Assembly (NCBI RefSeq): GCF_009827305.1
Contig: NZ_WTYJ01000003.1
Location: 1-64,000, forward strand
DNA: 64,000 bases
Direction: 5' to 3'
Source: Croceibacterium xixiisoli
GTDB taxonomy: Bacteria > Pseudomonadota > Alphaproteobacteria > Sphingomonadales > Sphingomonadaceae
Positions 37,837 to 46,586 of the stretch are shown piece after piece. The notes under the pieces are model-generated. The model was not told the origin of the DNA. It was given only the letters and a program-made list of their open reading frames with translations, and did no database searches. Position numbers and translations under genes: made by a program. Every line of letters starts with the position of its first letter. The stretch's first letter is position 1.

Positions 37837-38774
37837 GCGGCAACGCCCTTGGCCAGGATCGCCCGCGCATCGTCGCAATCGCGTGCCATCTGGGCGATCA
37901 GCGCGTCCATATCGGTGAACTTCGCCTCTGGCCGCAGGAAATGGATCAGTTCCACCTCGATCTCCTGACCATAAAGATCACCCGAAAAATCGAAGAAATA
38001 GGGTTCCAGCAATTCCTTGGGCGGGTCGAAACTGGGGCGGATGCCCAGATTGGCGGCCCCGGCCAGCCGCTGCCCACTGGCCAGCACGCGCCCGGTCACC
38101 GCATAAATGCCATAACGCGGCCGCAGATAGGGGCCCATGTCCAGATTGGCGGTGGGGAAACCGATTTCCCGCCCGCGCTTGTCCCCATGCTGCACGCTGC
38201 CGCGAATGGCGAAGGGCCGGGTCAGCAGCCGCGTGGCGGCCTCGCATTCCCCCGCCTTCAGCGCATCGCGAATCGCGCTCGACGATACGATCATGCCGTC
38301 ATCGCGCACGGCGCTGACCGCGCGCGCCGCCACGCCATGGGCAGGGCCTTCGCTGGCGAGCATGGCGATATTGCCGCCGCGCCCCTTGCCGAAGGTGAAA
38401 TCCTCGCCCGTCACCACGCCGGCCGCGCCGATCCGGCGGGCCAGCAGATCGGCGATGAAATCCTGCGCTGTCATGGCTGCCAGCTCGGGGCCGAAATGGA
38501 ACACCAGCATGGCATCGGCACCCGCTGCGGCAAACAGTTCGGCCCGCTGGTCCAGCGTGGTCAGGCGGAACGGCGGGCTGTCGGGCGCGAAATGGCGCAC
38601 CGGATGCGGATCGAAGGTGGCGACGATGGCCGGGCGGCCTTCGCTGCGGGCCCAGGCCACCGCTTCGGCCACCACCTGCTGGTGCCCGCGATGAAACCCG
38701 TCGAAATTGCCCAGCGCCAGCACGGCGCCGCGCAGATGATCGGGAATCGAATGGCGATGGTCGAGCCGGATCAC
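37833..38774 (-). CDS. ribF: Bifunctional riboflavin kinase / FAD synthetase
   Basis: A 313-residue protein. The N-terminal FMN adenylyltransferase domain has LGNFDGFHRGHQQVV (the HxGH-type motif, near residues 22-35), and FIADLLARRIGAAGVVTGEDFTFGKGRGG. The C-terminal flavokinase domain has GSVQHGDKRGREIGFPTANLDM and EVELIHFLRPEAKF. It makes FMN and FAD from riboflavin, which the window's ETF and acyl-CoA dehydrogenase need. Part of the long minus-strand run. Confidence 0.95.
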   Translation of the reverse strand: MIRLDHRHSIPDHLRGAVLALGNFDGFHRGHQQVVAEAVAWARSEGRPAIVATFDPHPVRHFAPDSPPFRLTTLDQRAELFAAAGADAMLVFHFGPELAAMTAQDFIADLLARRIGAAGVVTGEDFTFGKGRGGNIAMLASEGPAHGVAARAVSAVRDDGMIVSSSAIRDALKAGECEAATRLLTRPFAIRGSVQHGDKRGREIGFPTANLDMGPYLRPRYGIYAVTGRVLASGQRLAGAANLGIRPSFDPPKELLEPYFFDFSGDLYGQEIEVELIHFLRPEAKFTDMDALIAQMARDCDDARAILAKGVAA

Positions 38775-38804
38775 GCCCGTTTTCCGATCACGTCTTCGCC
38801 CCAG

Positions 38805-39293
38805 TCACTTCTTCAACAGCGTGACGAAGGCATAGGCCGGGTCCTTGCCCGCCGCCTGATGCTGCGTGCGCGCCACTTCGCGCCATTCGCGCGGATTGGG
38901 CGTGGCCATGCGGATTTCGCCGCCGGTGTTCTCGAAGATTTCGGTCAGTTCCAGCCGCGTGGCATGGGGCATGAACAGGGCGAAGATATCGGCCCCGCCG
39001 ATCACCGCGATATCGCCATCGCCGCAAACCTGCAGCGCCTCTTCCACCGAATACACCACCTCGGCGCCGGGGGCGGACCAGCTGCGGTCGCGCGTCAGCA
39101 CCACATGCCGCCGTCCGGGCAGCAGGCCCGGCAGGCTGTCGAATGTCTTGCGGCCCATCACCATCGGCTTGCCCATGGAAATGCGCTTGAACCGCTGCAG
39201 GTCCGCCCGGATCTTCCACGGCACATCGTCCTTGTCGCCAATCGTGCCGTCCAGCGCGCGGGCGACGATGTAGATAATTTCGCGTGCCATCAT
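38805..39293 (-). CDS. folA: Dihydrofolate reductase
   Basis: A 162-residue DHFR. It has the Met20-loop region ALDGTIGDKDDVPWKIRADLQRFK with the catalytic Asp in the following strand context, MGRKTFDSLPGLLPGRRHVVLTRD and the NADPH-binding IGGADIFALFMPHATRLELTEI. It reduces dihydrofolate for thymidylate, purine and Met synthesis. Two adjacent ATGs start the gene behind AGGAACG; thymidylate synthase is not next to it. Confidence 0.95.
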   Translation of the reverse strand: MMAREIIYIVARALDGTIGDKDDVPWKIRADLQRFKRISMGKPMVMGRKTFDSLPGLLPGRRHVVLTRDRSWSAPGAEVVYSVEEALQVCGDGDIAVIGGADIFALFMPHATRLELTEIFENTGGEIRMATPNPREWREVARTQHQAAGKDPAYAFVTLLKK

Positions 39294-39300
39294 CGCGTTC

Positions 39301-39330
39301 CTGTCATTTTTGGCCCTGTCATTCTTGGCC
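39301..39330. repeat. 15-bp tandem duplication between folA and purK
   Basis: CTGTCATTTTTGGCC followed directly by CTGTCATTCTTGGCC (14 of 15 identical), filling most of the 40-bp gap between the purK stop and the folA start. A third partial match (TGATCATTC) runs into the purK stop codon. It is a local slippage duplication. Confidence 0.75.
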
Positions 39331-39333
39331 TGA

Positions 39334-40392
39334 TCATTCGCCGATCCGGGTCACATGCCCCATCTTGCGCCCTTCGCGGGCCTCGGCCTTGCCATAGAGA
39401 TGCAGATGATTGGCCGGATCGGAAAGGATTTCCGCCGCATTCAGCCCGCTTTCGCCCACCAGATTGCGCATCACCACATTGGCCGAAACCGAACGGGTTT
39501 CGCCCAGCGGCATGCCGCAGATCGCGCGGACATGGTTTTCGAACTGGCCGATCACCGCGCCTTCGGTGGTCCAGTGCCCCGAATTGTGCACCCGGGGGGC
39601 CATTTCATTGAACACCGGGCCATCCTCGGTGGCGAAGAATTCCAGCGTCAGCACGCCGACATAATCCAGCGCATCGGCCACCCGGCGGGCCAGCGCGCGC
39701 GCAGCCTCCACCTGTTCGCGCACGATCGGCGCGGCGGGCAGGAAGGACAGCGCCAGAATGCCATGCTCATGCACATTCTGGGTGCTGTCCCAGAACCGCA
39801 CCTCGCCATCGCGGCCGCGCACCAGGATCACGGAAAACTCGGCGCCGAACCGCACCAGCCCTTCATAAATCAGCCCGACCGGCGGCACGCTCAGCGTGGC
39901 GGCGTCATCGGCACTGGCGATGCGCCACTGCCCCTTGCCGTCATAGCCATCGCGCCGGGTCTTCAGAATGCCGGGCGCGCCGATCGCGGCGATGGCGGCG
40001 GCCAGATCCTCATCCGTATCGACCGGGGCGAAGGGGGCGGGGGTGCCGCCCAGTTCCACCACGAAATTCTTCTCGTTCAGCCGGTCCTGCGCCACTTCCA
40101 GCGCGCGGGCGCCGGGCGCCAGCTTTTCGGACGGGATCGGCTGCAGCGCGGCCACCGGCACGTTTTCGAATTCATAGGTCACCACATCGCAGGATGCGGC
40201 GAAGGCCCCCATGGCGGCCTGATCGTCCCAGGCCGCGCGGGTGAACTGCGCGCTCACCTCTGCGGCAACGCTCTCGGCCTCGGGCGCATAGATATGGCAC
40301 CGGTAACCCAGCTGGGCGGCCGTCATGGCGATCATTCGCCCCAGCTGGCCGCCGCCCAGGATGCCGATGGTGGAACCGGGTGTAATACGCAT
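39334..40392 (-). CDS. purK: 5-(carboxyamino)imidazole ribonucleotide synthase
   Basis: A 352-residue ATP-grasp enzyme starting MRITPGSTIGILGGGQLGRM, with YEFENVPVAAL, GAPGILKTRRDGYDGKGQWRI and the ATP-grasp end FFATEDGPVFNEMAPRVHNSGHWT. It carboxylates AIR using ATP and bicarbonate to give N5-CAIR, the substrate of PurE. It follows purE by 15 bases. Confidence 0.96.
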   Translation of the reverse strand: MRITPGSTIGILGGGQLGRMIAMTAAQLGYRCHIYAPEAESVAAEVSAQFTRAAWDDQAAMGAFAASCDVVTYEFENVPVAALQPIPSEKLAPGARALEVAQDRLNEKNFVVELGGTPAPFAPVDTDEDLAAAIAAIGAPGILKTRRDGYDGKGQWRIASADDAATLSVPPVGLIYEGLVRFGAEFSVILVRGRDGEVRFWDSTQNVHEHGILALSFLPAAPIVREQVEAARALARRVADALDYVGVLTLEFFATEDGPVFNEMAPRVHNSGHWTTEGAVIGQFENHVRAICGMPLGETRSVSANVVMRNLVGESGLNAAEILSDPANHLHLYGKAEAREGRKMGHVTRIGE

Positions 40393-40407
40393 GGGGTCAG
40401 TCCCGCC

Positions 40408-40911
40408 TTATTCGTCGACCGGGGTTTCGGCCACGGCATCGCGCCGCGCGGCGCGCCAGGCCTGCAGCCGGGCCGACAGCGCCGGGTCTTCCAGCGCCAG
40501 GATCGATGCCGCGAACAGCCCGGCATTGGTCGCCCCGGCTTCGCCGATCGCCAGCGTGCCGGTCGGCACGCCCGCGGGCATCTGCACGATGGACAGCAGG
40601 CTATCCATGCCGGAAAGCGCCTTGGACTGCACCGGTACGCCCAGCACGGGCAGATGGGTCAGCGCGGAAATCATCCCCGGCAGATGCGCGGCACCGCCGG
40701 CCCCGGCGATGATCACCTTGGTGCCTTCGCCTTCGGCAGACCGGGCAAAATCATACATCCGGTCGGGCGTGCGATGGGCGGACACGATGCGCGCGACATG
40801 CGTCACGCCCAGATCGTCCAGCACTTCGGCGGCGCGGCGCATGGTCGGCCAGTCGGACTGGCTGCCCATCACGATAGCTACAGGCGGGGAATTGGCGGCC
40901 GTATCGGCCAT
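40408..40911 (-). CDS. purE: 5-(carboxyamino)imidazole ribonucleotide mutase
   Basis: A 167-residue class I PurE. The signature [37 protein letters not shown] with the catalytic His, and [14 protein letters not shown] are all present, as is [22 protein letters not shown]. It converts N5-CAIR to CAIR in purine synthesis. The start is 1 base after the gpmA stop, so the genes are coupled. Confidence 0.96.
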   Translation of the reverse strand: MADTAANSPPVAIVMGSQSDWPTMRRAAEVLDDLGVTHVARIVSAHRTPDRMYDFARSAEGEGTKVIIAGAGGAAHLPGMISALTHLPVLGVPVQSKALSGMDSLLSIVQMPAGVPTGTLAIGEAGATNAGLFAASILALEDPALSARLQAWRAARRDAVAETPVDE

Positions 40912-40912
40912 A

Positions 40913-41599
40913 TCAGCGATCCTTCAGGTAATGGCGGGCGCCCGGCTGCATCTGATCGTCGAAATCATAGACGATCGGCTGGCCGGTCGGGATTTCCAGC
41001 TCGGTGATGTCATCGTCGGAAATGTCCGACAGATGCTTGACCAGCGCGCGCAGCGAATTGCCATGCGCGGAAATGATCACATTTTTCCCGCTCGCCAGCA
41101 CCGGCAGGATGATCGCTTCCCAATAAGGCAGCACGCGATCGATCGTCAGCTTCAGGCTTTCGGTGTCGGGAATCGGAATGCCAGCATAACGCGCATCGGC
41201 AGCCAGATCGAATTCACCGCCTGCGGCCAGCGGCGGCGGCGGGGTGTCGAAACTGCGGCGCCAGACCTTCACCTGATCATCGCCATGCAGCGCGGCGGTC
41301 TCCGCCTTGTCCAGCCCGGTCAGCCCGCCATAATGGCGCTCGTTCAGGCGCCAGTCCTTGGTTTCGGGAATCCACAGCCGGCCGCATCCTTCCAGCGCAT
41401 AATGCAGCGTACGGATCGCGCGGGTCTGCAGCGATGTGAAGGCGACATCGGGCAGCATGTTCTTGTCTGCCAGCAGGGTGCCGGCGGCCTTGGCTTCGGC
41501 CACGCCTTTGTCGGTCAGGTCGACATCCCACCAGCCGGTGAAACGGTTTTCCAGATTCCACTGGCTCTGGCCGTGGCGGACGAGAATCAGGCTGGGCAC
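40913..41599 (-). CDS. gpmA: 2,3-bisphosphoglycerate-dependent phosphoglycerate mutase
   Basis: A 228-residue histidine phosphatase-superfamily enzyme. The phospho-acceptor motif [18 protein letters not shown] comes first, RALHY-type [11 protein letters not shown] follows, then [18 protein letters not shown] and the second His in [17 protein letters not shown]. It interconverts 3- and 2-phosphoglycerate. The start is GTG at 41599 with CAGGAGCG upstream; an ATG 27 bases earlier has no such site. It heads the run down to the DUF3035 gene. Confidence 0.94.
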   Translation of the reverse strand: MPSLILVRHGQSQWNLENRFTGWWDVDLTDKGVAEAKAAGTLLADKNMLPDVAFTSLQTRAIRTLHYALEGCGRLWIPETKDWRLNERHYGGLTGLDKAETAALHGDDQVKVWRRSFDTPPPPLAAGGEFDLAADARYAGIPIPDTESLKLTIDRVLPYWEAIILPVLASGKNVIISAHGNSLRALVKHLSDISDDDITELEIPTGQPIVYDFDDQMQPGARHYLKDR

Positions 41600-41646
41600 A
41601 AATATCGCTCCTGCACAGGCTGCCACGCAGCCGGGAGCGCCACGCG

Positions 41647-41835
41647 CTAGCTGTCCCCATCCACTTTGGGAAGGGCGTTTCCGCCTGACGGGCCGGTGGA
41701 AGGCGCAGTTTCGGTCCCCGGCGAATCATCATCGGCTGCGATGGCGCGGGCCTGGCTTTTGCGGCGGCGCAGGTTCTCGCGCAGCTTGGCCGCCAGCCGT
41801 TCCTCTCGCGTGGGTTGCTTGGGGGTGTCACTCAT
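41647..41835 (-). CDS. Small conserved hypothetical protein
   Basis: A 62-residue basic protein. The N-terminal half (TREERLAAKLRENLRRRKSQ) is a highly charged predicted helix; the rest is an acidic, disordered tail. Proteins of this pattern recur in sphingomonads as short conserved hypotheticals. A nucleic-acid or ribosome-related role is only a guess. It lies between gpmA and tRNA-Thr with no better annotation. Confidence 0.65.
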   Translation of the reverse strand: MSDTPKQPTREERLAAKLRENLRRRKSQARAIAADDDSPGTETAPSTGPSGGNALPKVDGDS

Positions 41836-41922
41836 GCCCATTCTCTTGCCGATATGCAGGTTCTGCTCAAGCGCCGCTTGACATCCCGCCATCACGCGAC
41901 AATAGGGCGCGTCTGTTTCGGA

Positions 41923-41997
41923 GCTGCTGTAGCTCAGTGGTAGAGCGCACCCTTGGTAAGGGTGAGGTCGGGAGTTCAATCCTCCCTAGCAGCACCA
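41923..41997 (+). tRNA. tRNA-Thr (GGT)
   Basis: Complete cloverleaf with encoded CCA: acceptor GCTGCTG / TAGCAGC, D-arm AGCTCAGTGGTAGAGC, anticodon loop CTTGGTAAG with GGT reading ACC/ACU (Thr), and T-arm GGGAGTTCAATCCTCCC. Confidence 0.96.
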
Positions 41998-42079
41998 TTC
42001 CAACCCGCAGATTTCTGCGAGTCTGGTGCGGTTCCGAAACTTTCTGGCGAACGCTGGGTAGAATGTGCCGGCAGATGGC

Positions 42080-42388
42080 TCAGCTCTGCGGCTCGCACGC
42101 AATCCCGTCTCCATCCCCATCCATGTTTTCTTGATATCCAGGCTCGCCGATGTAGATTGGCGCTGTGCCGGCCGCGCGCGCGGCGTTGCAGCCTGACCAA
42201 TAGTCACCAGCCTGCGGTTCTCTTGCCCGCATGATGCCCAGCCACACGGCGGCGGACTTCGCTGTTGCGGTCACATCGTGCTGGACCATGGTGACGCTCC
42301 CGATCCCGACGACTGTACCAAACAGGGCTGCCCCACCTAGGTAGGCGATAACCGTGCGCGATTGGATGGGCTGGGTGTTCGACCTCAT
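42080..42388 (-). CDS. Excalibur calcium-binding domain protein
   Basis: A 102-residue protein with an N-terminal membrane anchor or signal (TVIAYLGGAALFGTVVGIGS) and a C-terminal Excalibur domain. The pattern is visible: DYWSGCNAARAAGTAPIYIG, then EPGYQENMDGDGDGIACE, with the DxDxDGxxCE calcium-binding loop. It is exported or membrane-bound and may bind Ca2+ on the outside. It stands alone next to tRNA-Thr with weaker GC bias. The start at 42388 begins the hydrophobic segment. Confidence 0.85.
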   Translation of the reverse strand: MRSNTQPIQSRTVIAYLGGAALFGTVVGIGSVTMVQHDVTATAKSAAVWLGIMRAREPQAGDYWSGCNAARAAGTAPIYIGEPGYQENMDGDGDGIACEPQS

Positions 42389-42492
42389 CGCAATGCAATA
42401 GCCGCACGAGGTAAACGGGGCGTTGAGGCCCGGCATGCCCACCGCCGGCGGTTTCGCTTGCGGCCTGGCGCCCCTGTCGCCATCCCCTTCCC

Positions 42493-42957
42493 ATGGACGA
42501 TGATGGCCTGATCCCGCTGCACCCCGACTATATAAAGGTCCTGCGAATCGCGGCACTGCGCCGCACGCTGATCCTGCTGGTCGCGGCCACGCTGATCGAA
42601 ATCTTCGCCTCCTTCCCCCTGGGCATCGCCATCGTGCCGGCCCTCCTGCTGGCGGGCTGGTGGATCTTCCTCGCCCCCGGCCGCCGTTATCGCGTGGCCG
42701 GCTATCGCGTCGATGGCGAATGGCTGCGCGTGGTGCAGGGGCTCTGGCGCCGCACCGACACCTTGGTGCCTTTCATCCGGGTGCAGCATATCGATGTCGA
42801 TCAGGGCGTGGCCGAACGCCGCTACGGCCTGGCCACGTTGGTGCTGCACACCGCCGGGGTGGTCGACAGCGTGGTCGGTCTGCCGGGCCTGCCCCATGCC
42901 GATGCCCTGGCGATTCGCGATGCGATCCGCGCCCGAATCGGGCGGGAACATGCATGA
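42493..42957 (+). CDS. Bacterial PH-domain membrane protein (YdbS-type)
   Basis: A 154-residue protein with two hydrophobic segments (about residues 24-58) and one bacterial PH-like (bPH2) domain: GYRVDGEWLRVVQGLWRRTD, then LVPFIRVQHIDVDQGVAERRYGLATLVLHTAG. YdbS/YdbT-type proteins occur as pairs in many bacteria with unknown roles, probably membrane-related. Its stop overlaps the start of the larger partner by 3 bases (ATGA). Confidence 0.88.
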   Translation: MDDDGLIPLHPDYIKVLRIAALRRTLILLVAATLIEIFASFPLGIAIVPALLLAGWWIFLAPGRRYRVAGYRVDGEWLRVVQGLWRRTDTLVPFIRVQHIDVDQGVAERRYGLATLVLHTAGVVDSVVGLPGLPHADALAIRDAIRARIGREHA

Positions 42958-44606
42958 GCCAATCGGAAGCACCCCCGGCCGACTGGCGCAGGGCCAGCCC
43001 GCTGGGAATACTGGTCTATGGCCTGCAAAGTGCCGGCAGCCTCATCGTACCCGTGCTCATCGCCCTGATGGCACGGCAGGGCGACGGAATGCTCGCGCTC
43101 CTCGCCATGCCTGTGGTCATCGCCGTGCTCAGCGCCCCCTTCGCCGTGCTGCGCTGGCTCCGCTACCGCTATTGGATCGATGATGAATCCGTCATGGTCC
43201 AGCAGGGCGTGCTGTCCCGCAAACTCCGCTCCGTTCCGCGCGATCGGATAGAGGATGTCCGCATCGAACAGGCGCTGCTTCCCCGGCTGATCGGGCTGGC
43301 GGCCGTGCGGATCGAAACCGGTGGCGGCGGCGCGGACGAGATTGCCATCACCTATGTCCGGCTGGCCGATGCGGAGGCGCTGCGCGCACGGCTGCGTGCG
43401 TACGCCACGCGCGTTCATGCGCAGGCAGGGCGCGCTCCTGCGCAGGCAGGGCGTGGGCAGGGCGTGGTCGATCCGCCCCTTTCGGCACAGGATGATGAGG
43501 GGCAGCTCCTGTTCGCCATGAACCCGGGCCGTGTGATGCTGTCGGGCCTGTTTGAATTCTCGCTGTTCTTCTTCGTCGCGCTGCTGGCCCTGATCACCCA
43601 GTTCCGCGATCTGCTGCCCTTCGATCCGTGGGACTGGATGTTCTGGCGCGATCTGCTGGCGGGTCAGGCCGGCTGGCTCACGGGACTTGGGGTGGTGTCG
43701 CAAGTGCTTGTAATACTTGCGCTGCTATCCGGTCTGGTGGTGCTGGGCCTGATGGCCGGGGTCATCATGATGGTGCTGCGCAACTGGGGCTTCCGGTTGG
43801 ACCAGACCCCACGCGGCCTGCGCTATCGGCGCGGCCTGCTCAAACGCGTCGATGTGGTGACCCCGCTGCATCAGATTCAGGCGGCTGCCGTCAGCACGGG
43901 CGCGATTCGCCGCCTGTTCGGCTGGCACAGCCTCACCCTCATTACCCAGTCATCGGAGAGCCAGCTCGACGAGCAACTGGCCGTTCCCTTCGGCCGGATG
44001 GCAGAAATCGCCCATGTCATGGCGGCGGTGGGATACAGTCTGCCGAATGATGAAATGGCATGGAAACAATGCGATCCACGCTATCCGCGTGACCAGGCCG
44101 CGCTCAGCATGGTCCGGGTTCTGCTGATCGGCGGTCTCTTGCTGGCGGTTCCCGCGCTGCTGAAACTGCTCGCCGGGGGGCTGGGCCTGACGGCCAGATG
44201 GCAGGATGTGCAGGCAGACTGGTACGGCTTGATCGAATGGACTCCGCCAGTGCTGGCGGTTCTGCTGCTGATGCGGGCCATTCCCCGGATTGCCGACACT
44301 CTGATGATGCACCGGACCAATTTGCATTTCTTGGGAAATCAACAGCTTGTTGTCCGGACTGGTTGGTTGGCTCCGGGATTTACCCTCATGAGCCGAACCC
44401 GGCTGCATGCCATGTCGGTGGCGCAGACGGCGCTCGCCCGGCATCGCTGCTATGCCAATCTGCTGCTGGATGGAGCTGGAACGGCCACCGGGATCATGGG
44501 CATGCCCAAAAACGGAGCCTGGGATTTGCGGGCAGAATTGCTGCCCGATGTGCTGGCCCATGATTTCGCCAGCCTGGCGCGAAAAACCCGCCCAATTCAA
44601 AATTAA
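42954..44606 (+). CDS. Large PH-domain membrane protein (YdbT-type)
   Basis: A 550-residue inner-membrane protein with three bPH2 domains: WIDDESVMVQQGVLSRKLRS with RDRIEDVRIEQALLPRLIGLAAV; LDQTPRGLRYRRGLLKRVDVV with LHQIQAAAVSTGAIRRLFGW; and LHFLGNQQLVVRTGWLAPGF with RTRLHAMSVAQTALARHR. Pairs of membrane helices lie before each. It is the standard partner of the small PH protein upstream. A Gln/Ala/Gly/Arg repeat around residue 160 (positions 43411-43470) looks like a recent expansion. Confidence 0.87.
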   Translation: MSQSEAPPADWRRASPLGILVYGLQSAGSLIVPVLIALMARQGDGMLALLAMPVVIAVLSAPFAVLRWLRYRYWIDDESVMVQQGVLSRKLRSVPRDRIEDVRIEQALLPRLIGLAAVRIETGGGGADEIAITYVRLADAEALRARLRAYATRVHAQAGRAPAQAGRGQGVVDPPLSAQDDEGQLLFAMNPGRVMLSGLFEFSLFFFVALLALITQFRDLLPFDPWDWMFWRDLLAGQAGWLTGLGVVSQVLVILALLSGLVVLGLMAGVIMMVLRNWGFRLDQTPRGLRYRRGLLKRVDVVTPLHQIQAAAVSTGAIRRLFGWHSLTLITQSSESQLDEQLAVPFGRMAEIAHVMAAVGYSLPNDEMAWKQCDPRYPRDQAALSMVRVLLIGGLLLAVPALLKLLAGGLGLTARWQDVQADWYGLIEWTPPVLAVLLLMRAIPRIADTLMMHRTNLHFLGNQQLVVRTGWLAPGFTLMSRTRLHAMSVAQTALARHRCYANLLLDGAGTATGIMGMPKNGAWDLRAELLPDVLAHDFASLARKTRPIQN

Positions 44607-44647
44607 GGCTGCGCCGGGCAGGCGGTGCAAACCTGCCCGGCGCAGCC
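44607..44647. terminator. Shared terminator for convergent PH-domain and PRC-barrel genes
   Basis: GGCTGCGCCGGGCAGG / CCTGCCCGGCGCAGCC, a perfect 16-bp stem with a 9-base loop. On the minus strand it is followed by TTAATTTTG, giving a weak T-rich tail after the PRC-barrel gene. Confidence 0.75.
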
Positions 44648-44672
44648 GCCCGGGTCTCCCCGAGATCGTCAA

Positions 44673-45101
44673 TCAGTACATGATGCCGTAGTATCCGAAG
44701 ACATTCTGGCCATAGGCAGCATCATAAAGCGGCCGTTCCTGGGAAGCATAAGCCGGCGCGTCGCGCAGCTTTTCCTTATCGATATGAACGACATAGCCAC
44801 CGCGCTCGGTGTCATAATCCAGCGCATCCCACGGCAGCGGGTGGTAGCTTTCACCAATCCCGAGGAAACCGCCGAAGCTCATCACCGCATACTCCACGCG
44901 GCCTGATCTTTTGCCGATCATCAGATGGTTGATGCTGCCGATCCGTTCGCCGTCCGTGGCGTAAACGGGCGTGCCTTCGACACGGTCGGAACTGATCAGA
45001 TTGTGGGTTTCGTCGCGTTCCAGCGGTCGGCTATGCTGAAATTCGCGGCGACGGTCGAGTTCGGCCTCTGAATAGGCCGGATTTCCGGTTGCATGGTTCA
45101 T
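44673..45101 (-). CDS. PRC-barrel domain protein
   Basis: A 142-residue soluble protein. The PRC-barrel fold is seen in LISSDRVEGTPVYATDGERIGSINHLMIGKRSGRVEYAV, MSFGGFLGIGESYHPLPWDAL and YVVHIDKEKLRDAP. The C-terminus is Tyr-rich. Such stand-alone PRC-barrel proteins are often stress-related; the function is unknown. The start at 45101 has GGAAGAGG upstream; an ATG 15 bases earlier overlaps that site. Confidence 0.88.
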   Translation of the reverse strand: MNHATGNPAYSEAELDRRREFQHSRPLERDETHNLISSDRVEGTPVYATDGERIGSINHLMIGKRSGRVEYAVMSFGGFLGIGESYHPLPWDALDYDTERGGYVVHIDKEKLRDAPAYASQERPLYDAAYGQNVFGYYGIMY

Positions 45102-45238
45102 GGCTGCCTCTTCCATTTCTTGCTGGATCAGGCCTCCCCCGATTTGGGATCGTGACCTGATACTGGACCAATGGATTGTTGAGGCAGGTGTTCCGAAATT
45201 TGAATCGGTTCACCCGGCAGAGCCAACCATCCGTCCCA

Positions 45239-45538
45239 TCACTCCTTGGCCAAAAGATCGGCCCATTCCGGATGCCGCCGGAACGCCACGGCGACATAGC
45301 TGCACTGCGGAACCACGGTAAAACCCTGCTCCCGCGCGTCGGCCACCAGCGCTTCCACCAACTGTGCGGCAATGCCGGTTCCGCGCGCTTCGGGGGGCAC
45401 GAATGTATGATCCGCCACCCGGACATTGCCATCCGCGCGCCAGGTCAATTCCGCCAATTTGGTCGATCCCGGCACCTCGGCGCGATAGGCGCCATGGCTG
45501 GTTTCATCGCTGCGGATAATCGTGATCGGATCGGGCAT
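45239..45538 (-). CDS. Small GNAT-fold N-acetyltransferase (YjdJ-type)
   Basis: A 99-residue protein of the short GNAT group (Acetyltransf_CG): LTWRADGNVRVADHTFVPPE, then ARGTGIAAQLVEALVADARE (the acetyl-CoA-binding RGxGxA turn) and PQCSYVAVAFRRHPEWADLL with the typical Cys-Ser-Tyr. Substrate unknown. The start at 45538 is the Met before MPDPITIIRSD. It is divergent from the threonine aldolase gene. Confidence 0.85.
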   Translation of the reverse strand: MPDPITIIRSDETSHGAYRAEVPGSTKLAELTWRADGNVRVADHTFVPPEARGTGIAAQLVEALVADAREQGFTVVPQCSYVAVAFRRHPEWADLLAKE

Positions 45539-45589
45539 GGTCTGCGGCTCCTTCTTGCGTGCAACCCCCGGCTTGGCCATGGCGTTCCC

Positions 45590-46585
45590 ATGCACTTCCT
45601 CTCGGACAATGCCGCCGCCGTCCACCCGCAAGTGTGGCGTGCGCTGCATGATGCAAATGCCGCCGACACCCCCTATGACACCGACCGGCTGAGCCGCGCG
45701 CTGGATGACAGCTTTTCCGCGCTGTTCGGGCGCGATGTGGCGGTGCTGTGGATGGCCACGGGCACGGCGGCCAATTGCTTGGCCCTGGCCAGCATGGTCG
45801 CGCCCCATGGCGCGGTGTTCTGCCATCACGAAGCGCATATCGAAAATGACGAAGGCGGCGCGCCGGGTTTCTTCACCCACGGCGCCAAGCTGGTGCTGGC
45901 GGGCGGGGCCGATGCGCGGCTGACGGCCGAGAGCGTCGCCGCGCGGCTGGATGCGATTCGCGACGATGTGCATCAGGTGCCGGTACAGGCGATTTCGCTG
46001 ACCCAGGCGAGCGAGTTGGGCTGCTGCTACCGCCCCGATGATCTGGCCGCGATCGCGGAAATCGCCCGTGCCCGGTCGCTTCGCCTGCATATGGATGGCG
46101 CCCGCTTCGCCAATGCCGTCGCCTTCCTCGGCTGCACCCCTGCAGAAGCCTGCGGGCCGGTCGATGCGCTGAGTTTTGGTTGCGTGAAGAATGGCGCGAT
46201 GAATGCCGAAGCGGTGGTGTTCTTCGATCCAACCCTCGCCGATGTCGCCCGGCGCCAGCGCAAGCGGGCGGGGCAACTGCAATCCAAAGGCCGTTTTCTG
46301 GCGGCGCAGCTGCATGCCATGATCAGCGACGGGCTGTGGCTGGCCAATGCCCGCGCGGCCAATGCGGCGGCGGCGGAAATTGCCGGTGGTGCCGGCGCGC
46401 GCCTGCTGCATCCGGTTGAAGCGAACGAGATTTTCCTGCGCTGCACCGCTGACGAGCGCGCTGCGCTGCGGACACAGGGCTTCGGTTTCTATGATTGGGG
46501 GCCCGATGCCGCCCGCTTCGTCACCGCCTGGGACACGCGCGACGAACACGCGCTGGCGCTGGCGCGCGCCCTGCAGGCGCTGTGA
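45590..46585 (+). CDS. Low-specificity threonine aldolase-like PLP enzyme
   Basis: A 331-residue fold-type I PLP enzyme. It has FLSDNAAAVHPQVWRALHDAN at the start, ATGTAANCLAL, CHHEAHIENDEGG, then RLHMDGARFANA with the PLP-binding Asp, and SFGCVKNGAMNAEAVVF with the Schiff-base Lys. It would split L-threonine to glycine and acetaldehyde, or act on related beta-hydroxy amino acids. A DMT-family exporter gene starts 1 base after the stop. Confidence 0.88.
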   Translation: MHFLSDNAAAVHPQVWRALHDANAADTPYDTDRLSRALDDSFSALFGRDVAVLWMATGTAANCLALASMVAPHGAVFCHHEAHIENDEGGAPGFFTHGAKLVLAGGADARLTAESVAARLDAIRDDVHQVPVQAISLTQASELGCCYRPDDLAAIAEIARARSLRLHMDGARFANAVAFLGCTPAEACGPVDALSFGCVKNGAMNAEAVVFFDPTLADVARRQRKRAGQLQSKGRFLAAQLHAMISDGLWLANARAANAAAAEIAGGAGARLLHPVEANEIFLRCTADERAALRTQGFGFYDWGPDAARFVTAWDTRDEHALALARALQAL

Positions 46586-46586
46586 G

